NCBI RefSeq assembly: GCF_026262505.1
Contig: NC_067203.1
Coordinates: 14,582,392 to 14,646,391 of the forward strand
Source of the DNA: Trichomonas vaginalis G3
Lineage: Eukaryota > Parabasalia > Trichomonadida > Trichomonadidae
DNA length: 64,000 bases
Direction of reading: 5' to 3'
In this document: in pieces, positions 30,502 to 38,681 of the stretch
Position numbering within the stretch: position 1 is the stretch's first letter
How the letters are laid out: each line of letters begins with the position of its first letter
Made by a program: the position numbers and the translations under genes
The notes under the pieces: generated by a model
Told to the model about the DNA's origin: nothing
The model's database searches: none
The model's input: the letters and a program-made list of their open reading frames with translations, nothing else

Positions 30502-31839
30502 TTATTCCTTTTCTGATGGTTCTGAATGGACATCTACACCAATTCCACCTTCTATATCAATAAATTCTGGAACATGTGTCTCTACGTTATCAATTTGGTT
30601 ATATCCTTCTTCAAAGTTATTTTGCATCAAGAAAAGTAAGAAAACGCACAAAACAACATGTAGCGATGGCCACAATCCGTTCGAAACAGATTGTCGTAAT
30701 GAGCTGATTGGGAAAGCGAACTTGTTTTGTATGGTCAAATCGAATAAAATGTTTGCAAATGACATTGCACAGAAATAAATGTATCTCTTCATGCTAACAA
30801 TGGAATTGAAGACGAATTTAGAGAATAATTCATAGCCAATAGCAATAATTTCTAAAATTGACATAAATAATAAAATTGATCCGTCCGAAAATTGTGTATT
30901 AACACCTGTAAGTGTAAGAACAAAAATAACTGTGAGTGCTACGTATAAAAGTCCGTATAAAGTGAAGATTATATATGAAAATCCGCCTGTTCTGTTTTCT
31001 GTTCCTCTGATTGCAAGAATACAGAATAATCTATATGTATAAATAAGTATGGAAGATAAAATGCAGTTGATCATTGGATAATTTTCTGGAGTAATAAACG
31101 TTTTTAATGGAATTCCAGAAATTACTCCAAAAACACCGAGTATTGAACCCAATGATTGAACCTGTGCATTGTTCTTGAAGGTAGCGTGCAATAAAAATAT
31201 TGTTAACATGTATAAGATCATTCCGGTCAAAATTAAACGAGAAAGAACAAAGAATTTATCGGAATTGTTACTTTCAAGCTCCCAGATGAATCTTACTGAT
31301 ACAACATTGTTGTAATTTGCTGTAATTGCTAACTGAAGATCAATTTCGTCGAAATTTACTTTCTCGTTGAAAACAAATATCTCAATTTCGTTACTTTCTT
31401 TAGATCCTAGTAAGAACGATACTTCGGCTTTTTCATCCTTGAGAGTCTTCGAATCAACAATACTTTTGTTTCTGAGGTAATGCGCAATGAAACTGTAATC
31501 AATTTCTTTAACATTCGCTTCTCTTGAGTCCAATATGAGGCTGCATTTAAGGGCAATTTTTTTATGAAACTCGGATAAAGAAGTCAAATCTAAATCAACG
31601 TTAAAAGTACTATCTGATAATGGTTTCTTTATTTCTACGATTTCACTCTTTCTTTGCTTGCCAGCTGTTGTCCAGGTTGATGAAACTAAACGAATTGCAA
31701 TGAAACCCATTAAGAAAACAATTATAAACCATAAAATTGGCTTTTCTATACTGTCAATGAGGAATGGACCGGTTGTGCTTGAATCTTCCTCATGTCCTCC
31801 CAGTGATATCTCATAATTTACGTCTGTTTCTTGAGTCAT
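30502..31839 (-). CDS. Seven-membrane GOST/Wntless-like protein
   Basis: 445 aa from MTQETDVNYEISLGG. A longer frame starting 18 codons upstream is rejected because an initiator-like TCATA (31856-31860) lies between the two ATGs. One membrane segment at about residues 28-52 is followed by a 150-residue soluble beta-rich domain (STFNVDLDLTSLSEFHKKIALKC). Seven hydrophobic segments then run from about 205 to 410, and an acidic tail ends the protein. This 1+7 topology with a lumenal domain is that of the GOST family (Wntless, GPR107/108, TMEM181, TMEM87), which works in secretory-pathway sorting. TMEM181 or Wntless-type is my best guess; sequence identity is too weak to choose. The final membrane segment is followed by EPSEKE. 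Confidence 0.55.
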   Translation of the reverse strand: MTQETDVNYEISLGGHEEDSSTTGPFLIDSIEKPILWFIIVFLMGFIAIRLVSSTWTTAGKQRKSEIVEIKKPLSDSTFNVDLDLTSLSEFHKKIALKCSLILDSREANVKEIDYSFIAHYLRNKSIVDSKTLKDEKAEVSFLLGSKESNEIEIFVFNEKVNFDEIDLQLAITANYNNVVSVRFIWELESNNSDKFFVLSRLILTGMILYMLTIFLLHATFKNNAQVQSLGSILGVFGVISGIPLKTFITPENYPMINCILSSILIYTYRLFCILAIRGTENRTGGFSYIIFTLYGLLYVALTVIFVLTLTGVNTQFSDGSILLFMSILEIIAIGYELFSKFVFNSIVSMKRYIYFCAMSFANILFDLTIQNKFAFPISSLRQSVSNGLWPSLHVVLCVFLLFLMQNNFEEGYNQIDNVETHVPEFIDIEGGIGVDVHSEPSEKE

Positions 31840-31855
31840 AATTTTTTTTGGAAAA

Positions 31856-31860
31856 TATGA
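31856..31860 (-). promoter_or_regulatory. Initiator-like TCATA for the GOST-like gene
   Basis: TCATA on the minus strand lies 16 bases before the ATG at 31839 and downstream of the alternative ATG at 31893. Confidence 0.4.
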
Positions 31861-31996
31861 AATACTAACCTTATTTCTCAAGTCGGATTCCAAAGATTCA
31901 CAGAGTTCTCAGTATGATTTGATATATTTCCCCCTTTTCGAAACATAAATCATAAAACTGAATGAATTTTGAACAAATTTTGCACTTTCTTAAGTG

Positions 31997-32116
31997 CTTA
32001 GCTACAGCCTAGTTGATGAAGAGAAAGGTTTCCCTGATGTTAAATATGACCCTATTACAAATACTTATACATTTGACTATCCTTGTGAACTCAATTATAT
32101 TTGCTCTATATCATGA
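31997..32116 (+). pseudogene. Fragment of a glycine-rich protein gene
   Basis: Forty codons read LSYSLVDEEKGFPDVKYDPI and then NTYTFDYPCELNYICSIS before a stop. They match the N-terminal part of the glycine-rich proteins at 43831 (YSLYNPYKAG, then DKYTFDYPCDD) and 52888 (NKYDFFYPCENYSVCS). The downstream glycine-rich domain is absent. It is a decayed 5' fragment without an obvious start codon. Confidence 0.7.
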
Positions 32117-32626
32117 TTTTTGTCCAACAGTTCAAGGAACTTTCTGTTATCCTTTTAATTGGCTTTTATTATGTTGTTTTAGTTTATAGATTCCTTCATA
32201 AATTTTTTTCATTGAATAAACGTCTATTTATCTGAGGATTCAATTTCTAATTCAAGTAATCAGAGCGTGTATATAAGCGTATGATGTAATCATGAAAGTT
32301 TCCATACATTCATATGAGATGTACTGCAATTATATTATATATTTCCATATCAAATTGATAAGCAGACATAAAAAGTTCGTACATTAAAATTTGGTCTTGA
32401 ATTTGTTAACTATAAGATATAATTTGGATATGTTTGCATAAAAATATAGCTAATTCAATATAAAAATGAAGATTTCGAGGAAAATTCTTCAAAAAATACT
32501 TCAAACAACGTTAAATCAGATGTACTAGGATATCATTTGTGATAAAATATGATAAAAGGTGATTTAAAATAAAAAATAGAAATTTAAAAAATAATATTCA
32601 TTTATTTTGATATTAATATAAAAATA
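32117..32626. other. Intergenic, about 0.5 kb
   Basis: AT-rich spacer after the glycine-rich fragment. I see no further coding or repeat structure. Confidence 0.5.
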
Positions 32627-33202
32627 TCACTGTGCTATATCATTATCAAGTAAAATTCTTATATAATCTTGGCCTAAACATGAGAAATTGTATTCATTTG
32701 ATTCGGAATTTTGAGGAGTATAAAGTTTTGCTTGAAGATCCATTGTTTTACAAACACTAGAGAATATGAGATCTGAATTTACAGAAAGTTTCGTAACAGG
32801 AAGGTATTCTATGTCAAACAATATACCAACTTGTTTTTCTTTAACAATTGACACTCCATAGCGAACTTTGAAATCGCCAAGCTGAGCCATAGATCCATCA
32901 ATCTTAAAAATGAGTGTCTTATCGAAAGGTAAGCCGATATCCTTTAAAACACTTTGAAAGTTTGCATCGCCTACTAATGTTGTGCTCTTTGTAATTAATA
33001 TGTTCTGATCTGGTGTATCGTTGAATGAAATAAGACGAAGTATTGAATCTGTCTGTGCTTTTCGAGAATAAATTTTGCAAGTCCAAGTTTCGAAGCCAAA
33101 TGCACCTAATTGGAATAGATGTTCTCTAAATTTATTTAAATATTTAGAAGCATCATCGCCATACTCTGACGGCTTCAAGAAACCGACCGCTCTGATGCCC
33201 AT
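32627..33202 (-). CDS. MED20: Mediator subunit 20 (MED20-like)
   Basis: 191 aa (human MED20 is 212). The N-terminus MGIRAVGFLKPSE corresponds to MGVTCVSQMPVAE. The middle block GDANFQSVLKDIGLPFDKT matches the ADTNFDVLM region. FKVRYGVSIVKEKQVGILFD followed by IEYLP matches the FLVKVGTV and GISVEVEYGP segments, the beta-strands typical of the MED18/MED20 fold. MED20 pairs with MED18 in the Mediator head, linking regulators to RNA polymerase II in the nucleus. The gene is divergent from the bromodomain gene at 33256 with only 53 bp between start codons. The AAAAGTGACA motif in this spacer is oriented toward MED20. The assignment rests on motif alignment by eye but is consistent along the whole length. 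Confidence 0.75.
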   Translation of the reverse strand: MGIRAVGFLKPSEYGDDASKYLNKFREHLFQLGAFGFETWTCKIYSRKAQTDSILRLISFNDTPDQNILITKSTTLVGDANFQSVLKDIGLPFDKTLIFKIDGSMAQLGDFKVRYGVSIVKEKQVGILFDIEYLPVTKLSVNSDLIFSSVCKTMDLQAKLYTPQNSESNEYNFSCLGQDYIRILLDNDIAQ

Positions 33203-33220
33203 TTTTTTCTACTAAAAATT

Positions 33221-33230
33221 TGTCACTTTT
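33221..33230 (-). promoter_or_regulatory. Divergent promoter: AAAAGTGACA (minus) overlapping TCACT (plus)
   Basis: On the minus strand the decamer AAAAGTGACA lies 18 bases before the MED20 ATG. On the plus strand the same bases include TCACT (33223-33227), an initiator-like sequence 28 bases before the ATG at 33256. One motif may serve both directions. Confidence 0.4.
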
Positions 33231-33255
33231 TGTAATTTTCTAGACTGAAAAATAA

Positions 33256-34119
33256 ATGATGATGAATGAGACTCCTCCAATCAAGTATTCAGTTATCTTC
33301 TCGTCATTTATTGACCCCCCAAAGTTCCAGTTCACATATAGTCCTGAACTGAAGAATAAAATCGTTCAAGTTGCAACAGAAAGTTCAATTTATGGCAAAG
33401 ATTATTCTACTTCAATTGCATCTGAGCCTGTTGAAAGTTCGGAGAAATTCATTTCATTGCATGCATGTGATAAATTGCTCTCCTTTTTTATAAAGAGCCC
33501 AGATTTTGCTTCATTTAGAAATCCAATCGACCCTAAAAAGAGTGGATGGGAACATTACTATGAAGTTGTTAAAGAACCTATGGATCTGACCACTTTACAA
33601 AGAAAATTACGAAATGGCTCAGTAAATACTATTTCTGAATTTCGTCGCTGCCTTTCCCTTATATGGATAAATGCCGAGACATATCACGGTCCAGGCCATG
33701 CAATTACTAGATGTTCTATGACATTAAAGAAAGATGCAGAAGAATTCTTCGCTAAACTTCCAATGCCAGCCGAATTTAATGTTATAGAGAAGCTTAAGAA
33801 GATGGATGAAAATATGACCAAAGTTGAGGCAATTTTCGATAATTTATTCAAAATTCCACCTCGTCCTAAAATTGATAAGCCAAAGGAGGCCAAACCACAG
33901 CCAAGACAAGCTAAAGTTGTCGAGCAAAAGGTCGTTGTTACAAAGCCTACACAAACTGAACTTAAGAGAATTGCGTATACATTGGCTAATACGCCGGCTT
34001 CAGACATGAAGGCTGTTTGGGAACTCTTATATAACAATAGAGGTGATAAAGTAGAGTTGAATCTTAATGACCTTCCTGAGAAGATCCAAATAGAATTGAA
34101 ACGTCTTGTTCTAAAATAA
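33256..34119 (+). CDS. BET-like protein: bromodomain plus NET domain
   Basis: 287 aa. The bromodomain spans about residues 58-170: FRNPIDPKKSGWEHYYEVVK, EPMDLTTLQRKLRNGSVNTI, then FRRCLSLIWINAETYHGPGH. A basic linker (PRPKIDKPKEAKPQPRQAK) is followed by an extra-terminal (NET) domain from about 225 (TELKRIAYTLANTPASDMKA to IQIELKRLVLK). Bromo plus NET is the BET architecture, here with a single bromodomain. BET proteins read acetylated histones and recruit the transcription machinery. Unusually, the acetyl-lysine-anchoring Asn of the Y-N motif is His here (TYHGPGH), so classical binding is doubtful. Several Met codons lie at the start (MMMNE); I took the first. The T-A-A-A overlapping the stop fits the trichomonad polyadenylation signal. 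Confidence 0.88.
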   Translation: MMMNETPPIKYSVIFSSFIDPPKFQFTYSPELKNKIVQVATESSIYGKDYSTSIASEPVESSEKFISLHACDKLLSFFIKSPDFASFRNPIDPKKSGWEHYYEVVKEPMDLTTLQRKLRNGSVNTISEFRRCLSLIWINAETYHGPGHAITRCSMTLKKDAEEFFAKLPMPAEFNVIEKLKKMDENMTKVEAIFDNLFKIPPRPKIDKPKEAKPQPRQAKVVEQKVVVTKPTQTELKRIAYTLANTPASDMKAVWELLYNNRGDKVELNLNDLPEKIQIELKRLVLK

Positions 34120-34415
34120 AATGTGATAATAATATGTTTTAATATATCAACTAATTTATCTTTACTACCCATTAACCTGTTGTTTTAAGAAATTGAAATC
34201 AAAATTTTTTATTTCATAATTATGATTTGCTACCATACAATGAATGGATTGTTGTATAATAAAATTTTGTGAAAATAAAGCTTAGGAGTCCTTGTTTGAA
34301 AAAAAAATCAAAAAATGAAATATTTATTTTTTAAAAAAAACTAAGATCAAAATATAATATATGTTCTTAAACGAGAATGTGTTTATAATATATATGTACA
34401 TTTTTAGACAGAAGC

Positions 34416-35255
34416 TTATAAATCTTCTTGGCTTGGATTAACAGTTGGCATGATAATAAGATCGCCTCTTTCTGTAGATCCTGGAATTGGGAATCCTTTG
34501 CCGTGAATTGTGACTTGTTTCAGTTTCTTGCCAGTGACAATAAGACGTGTCTGCATTGGGAGGACAATTTGCTTCTCCCAGTTACCACGAGCGTCTTCTT
34601 TGCCGAGATTAAGCTTGTAAATGAGGTTATAAAGGCTACGACGGTAAATTGGATCTGGAAGCTCCTTAAGCTGGATTTCAAGATCACCACCTGTAGCAGT
34701 TGGAGAAGTATCGCAAGCAGCCTTGAATACGTATATTTGATCTGGAAGAGTTCCAGCGACAACGTCGATTTCGACATTAAATGGTCTTGTAATTGTTGGG
34801 TGGCCTTGGCAAGTATCGCAATGCCAGCCTGTTTTATCCTTGCATTTGCAGATTTCTTTTCTGAAGAATTGATAATTTAATTTCACGCCTTTGTAAAAAT
34901 CTTCAATTGTTAAGTAAGCATATGTACGTATTGGCTCGTTTTTAGCATAAAGTGCTGCGACACCGGATATATTAGCCGAGTCTCTGCTTGCATCAACTTC
35001 TGCATATGCTTCTAAGCCGAAATAGTCGAAAGCTCTACGACGACGAGTATCAGTTAAAGCTTCAAATGCTTGGTACTTCTCATTATCACTGCTCTTGGTT
35101 CCTGGATTGAGACCTTCTTTATATTTCTTAAATGCATCGAAAATCTCTTGTGTTGATGCAGTCTTGGGTGTTCCTGATTTATCATATGGATTATATTTGC
35201 TTGAAACGATGTTACGGTCTGATGATAGAGTAAAATAAGCAAAGGAAAACAACAT
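34416..35255 (-). CDS. Secreted-pathway DnaJ-like cochaperone lacking HPD
   Basis: 279 aa. Residues 1-11 are hydrophobic (MLFSFAYFTLS), a possible short signal peptide. Residues 20-85 have the J-domain helices: IFDAFKKYKEG, YQAFEALTDTRRRRAFDYFG. The Hsp70-activating HPD tripeptide is replaced by NPG. From about residue 105 the DnaJ C-terminal substrate-binding domain follows: AYLTIEDFYKGVKLNYQFFR, a short Cys-rich part (CKCKDKTGWHCDTC) and TIHGKGFPIPGSTERGDLII, typical of DNAJB11/Scj1-like ER cochaperones. Without HPD it should not stimulate Hsp70 ATPase in the usual way and may act as a holdase or adaptor; that is inference. A variant promoter motif, AAAAGTGAGA, ends 5 bases before the ATG. 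Confidence 0.8.
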   Translation of the reverse strand: MLFSFAYFTLSSDRNIVSSKYNPYDKSGTPKTASTQEIFDAFKKYKEGLNPGTKSSDNEKYQAFEALTDTRRRRAFDYFGLEAYAEVDASRDSANISGVAALYAKNEPIRTYAYLTIEDFYKGVKLNYQFFRKEICKCKDKTGWHCDTCQGHPTITRPFNVEIDVVAGTLPDQIYVFKAACDTSPTATGGDLEIQLKELPDPIYRRSLYNLIYKLNLGKEDARGNWEKQIVLPMQTRLIVTGKKLKQVTIHGKGFPIPGSTERGDLIIMPTVNPSQEDL

Positions 35256-35260
35256 TTCAA

Positions 35261-35270
35261 TCTCACTTTT
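35261..35270 (-). promoter_or_regulatory. Variant AAAAGTGAGA motif before the DnaJ-like gene
   Basis: One mismatch to AAAAGTGACA, same orientation as the gene, ending 5 bases before the ATG at 35255. Confidence 0.3.
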
Positions 35271-35609
35271 TTGCAGTAAATACGAAATCAGAAATCATGA
35301 ATTTTTCTAAGCTTCATTTCTAAATATATATTATCCCCATTAGTAATCTCTCTAAATTTCCTCGTAAACATAGTTGGATTGATGAATTTATTCGAAATCC
35401 AAATCTGAACCAAGTTTTGATCACTTGGAATTAAAATATATAAATACCCTCGTTTTGTCTCTTTAACACATAAAATGTTACTCTATAAAAATCCGAATTT
35501 GAAATCCAAAAATTAGAAAAATCAAAGATACAGAAGAAAAGATTAATGAATAAATTGAGATAGAGTGAAGCTATCTAAAAGTGAAGAGTTTTTTTTACAT
35601 AAAATAAAA
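35271..35609. other. Intergenic, about 0.34 kb
   Basis: AT-rich spacer between divergent genes. Nothing recognised. Confidence 0.5.
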
Positions 35610-35840
35610 ATGAGTGGAAAAGAGAAAAGCAAGCATCATCATCACGATCGCAGCGATAAAGAGCATAAGGAAAAAGATCGTAAGGATAAAGATTCTAAGA
35701 AAGAAACGAAATCAAAGAAGGGAGATGATGAATCAAAGGGTGCCCAAGAGCCAATGCCACAATGGGCTCAACTTCCAGTGAATAAAAATGATGATCCTTT
35801 CCGTGATGACTTTGAAGTGGAAATAAAGTTCAAGGAATAA
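35610..35840 (+). CDS. Small lysine/histidine-rich protein, 76 aa
   Basis: The start is the ATG at 35610 (MSGKEKSKHHHHDRSDKEHK); a longer frame begins only with GTG. Residues 5-48 are almost entirely K, D, E, H, R and S. The tail MPQWAQLPVNKNDDPFRDDF is the only ordered-looking part and ends EVEIKFKE. I do not recognise it. Such basic tails with a short conserved end occur in small subunits of nuclear complexes, but nothing here names one. The TAA followed by A-A-G (TAAA) fits the trichomonad polyadenylation signal, which supports a real gene. Confidence 0.6.
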   Translation: MSGKEKSKHHHHDRSDKEHKEKDRKDKDSKKETKSKKGDDESKGAQEPMPQWAQLPVNKNDDPFRDDFEVEIKFKE

Positions 35841-36851
35841 AGAAAATATTGAACAAAATTTAGGATCAAAATTCTTGTCAAATAATAGGAATCAAGTAAT
35901 ATTCATCTATGCAAATGCACTTCTTAATCACAGAGTTTACTTATCCTATATAGGATATATCTTTGATTCTTAGCAATGTAATTAAACGGATAATTATCAT
36001 ATGTATATATTATACTAGGGATTTAAAAACGGTTTCGCCAAATGGCGAATTGCCGAAAATATGCTATCAGAATTGATTTTTTTTTGGAATAGTAAATGTC
36101 AAAACAGAGCTGATATAAAATGGCATTTCTGCAGTAAAAAAGGCATAGCTTAAATTACCTCTGGAATGCTACCAAGAATATGCACATTGGGGTTCATAAA
36201 TGGGCATTTATTAGACTAAATTTTTAAATTATGAAATAAAATCAATTCAATTTCAAATTTTTCTTGTGCAAAAGAGTCTCCATGACTAGTAGAAATAGAC
36301 TCTACTTCCCTAATACTATATAATAATTCATAGTGTCACTTTTAGTTTACATCAAAATCTTCTCAAGAAGATTTTTAAAATCCGAAACTTAAAATCACCT
36401 TCCAAATCGGCAACCCTAAATTATGTGATATCAGCGAGAAACTTATATGCATGTTTCATTTATTTCGTGTTTTGATGTTTCCTTTTTTTTTATTGATGGG
36501 TATCTATCACCTTTCAATAGTTTCAGGCTTGCACCAGAATAGATGTTTTAATCTGGAAGTGTGAAATAGGATGTAGATATATATCCTACAGTTGGATGCT
36601 TTTAATAAAAAAAAAAATAATTATAATTGGAAGAAATCACAAATTAAATCAAAAATACGGACGTTTTCGCTACAAACTGATATTGCTTATGTAAACCTTC
36701 AATTGTCCTCAAAATATTTCATAATTTTCGGATATTACATCAAATTCAAATCATTTAATTACTTATTATATTCAAAATCGAATGAACCTTCTCATTTTCT
36801 ATTGAAAACTAATATTATTATTAATATTTATCAAATAAAAATAATATTTAA
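35841..36851. other. Intergenic with remnants of a dispersed repeat
   Basis: AT-rich spacer of about 1 kb. The block 36381-36419 (TCCGAAACTTAAAATCACCT, then TCCAAATCGG) resembles 11049-11087. A G+C-richer palindromic stretch near 36032-36050 (TTTCGCCAAATGGCGAATT) may be the other end of the same element. An open frame at 36592-36882 has no ATG at its start and is not called. Confidence 0.4.
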
Positions 36852-38216
36852 AGTTGTTTTTCTTGCTCTTTTGTCATATTAGGAGTTTTGAGCCTTTTAT
36901 GGACAAATTGCTCAACATATTTAAGTGGTGTAGTTGAGATTCCTGAAACTGTCACAGAAATATATGATTATGGTTCTTATTGTTATGAGTATGCCTTTAA
37001 GAACTGTAAAGATATAATTTCATCACTTATTTTTAAAGAAAACAGTCAAATTACCAAAATTGGAAAATACGGTTTTTATAATTCAAAAATAGAATCTGCA
37101 GATTTCAGTAACTGTATTAAACTAACTCATCTTTCAGATTATCTATTTTTCGATTGTAAATTTTTGAAATCAATTAAATTTCCTCCAAACATTTTAAGTA
37201 TAGGAGAAGGTTGCTTTTTTCTCACTGCTTTTCAATCAATAGATTTACCAGATTCCGTGAAAACTATTAGTAATAGTGCATTTTCAGGGATAACATCTTT
37301 AAAAACCTTTAAAATTTCAAAAAATTCTAACTTAATATCAATAGGAAGTGATTTTCAAAACACAAATCTTACATCATTTTTTATTCCAAAATTTGTAAAT
37401 ACATTTGGTCCAGGAATATTTCGTTCTTGTAATTATTTAGAAACTATAGTTGATCCAGAAAATCAAAATTTCAAATTTGATTCTAAATCTCTATTTAAAG
37501 GACCAAATAATTCAACTTTAGTCAGAGTTCTTCAAACATATTCTGATAATGAATATATTGTTCCTGATTACGTAACAATCATTTCACCTTATTGTTTTTC
37601 GTATTCAAAACTTTCATCTATTCAGTTTCACAACAACATTAATGGGATTGATAACGATGCATTTTATGAATGCAGTTTTTTAACAAACTTTTTAATACCT
37701 GAAAAAGTTACACGAATTGAAAAGGAGACTTTTTGGAAATGCTCTAGTTTAACAAAAATATCTATTCCAGGAAGGATATCATATATTGGACAAAGTGCAT
37801 TCGCCGAATGCTTCAAATTAAAAAGTATTACATTCCAAAATAATATTAATATAGAATTGAACATATGGGTATTTTCCAGTACTCCAAAATTAGATATTTA
37901 CATTTCTGGGAAGTTTAATATTACAAATATCGAAATTGATGTTGAATTACCAAAAGAAAGTCATTTGTATATTACGCATCGAACAGTTTTATCAGATTCA
38001 TGTAAACAATTTTTTGGAGAAAAGTCAGTTTATGTTCACTTTGATAAAAAAACCAAGCTTTCGGATCAAACAACAATTGAAGTTCTTCAATACATTTCTA
38101 TTGAAAAAATCTCTATTCCACTCTACATTCCTAAATCTGTGCAAAATATTATTTGTTATCAATCTAATCTTTTCTGCCTCGTCATTATTTTAAGAACATG
38201 TTCCTCGAAGTCTTAA
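36852..38216 (+). pseudogene. BspA-like leucine-rich-repeat protein fragment
   Basis: About 450 codons open after a stop at 36849. The repeats are LRR_5/BspA type, about 23 residues each: FKSIDLP-like blocks such as FQSIDLPDSVKTISNSAF, LTNFLIPEKVTRIEKETF and LTKISIPGRISYIGQSAF. BspA-like proteins are a huge trichomonad family, many at the cell surface. There is no ATG near the start; the first codons read LFFLLFFVILGVLSLLW. The C-terminus stops abruptly inside repeat-like sequence (NIICYQSNLFCLVIIL) without the usual anchor or tail. I therefore read it as a fragment truncated at both ends, though a start in another frame is possible. Confidence 0.65.
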
Positions 38217-38681
38217 TTTTAATTTTGGGTTTACGATCTTTGTTTACAACTATTCAATTTGTATCACTTAAAGTTACTTTTTCCATATGATAGAATTGAT
38301 ATTTTTATTAATAAACGTAATTATAGCATACATTGATCATACTCTATATTTTTATTGTTTCAATATCTAAAAAAGATCTCTATAAGTAGAATCAAAGTGT
38401 AAATAACGTACATTTATGTAAACTAGGTGATCCCTTAAGAGTTCGCTCAATTGATAATGGTAATGCCTGTGAGAGTCAATTTTGAGAGTATGTCAGAATG
38501 TGGTTCAGCTACACCCTTAATTATTTTGGAAGTAAGAAAGATAATGTAGAGACAGGTGGAACGGATCGGGCTCAAGAAGAATATCTTATAACTTTGTATA
38601 TAGATATTTTTAAAAATTTAAATTATTGAAATCAAAGAATACTATTTTTTTAAATGAAAGCAATAAAAAAAATCAAATAAT
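38217..38681. other. Intergenic, possible degraded TTAA element
   Basis: AT-rich spacer. Around 38435-38520 two TTAA sites frame a segment. Its right end, in reverse, reads TTAAGGGTGTAGCTGAACC followed by ACATTCTGACAT, resembling the ends at 59611 and 5735. The left end does not match well. Confidence 0.35.

Noticed and set aside
36592-36882. Plus-strand 96-codon open frame before the BspA-like fragment
   Set aside because: Starts with TTG and reads as K/I/N/F-rich spacer. It is not in frame with the BspA-like repeats.
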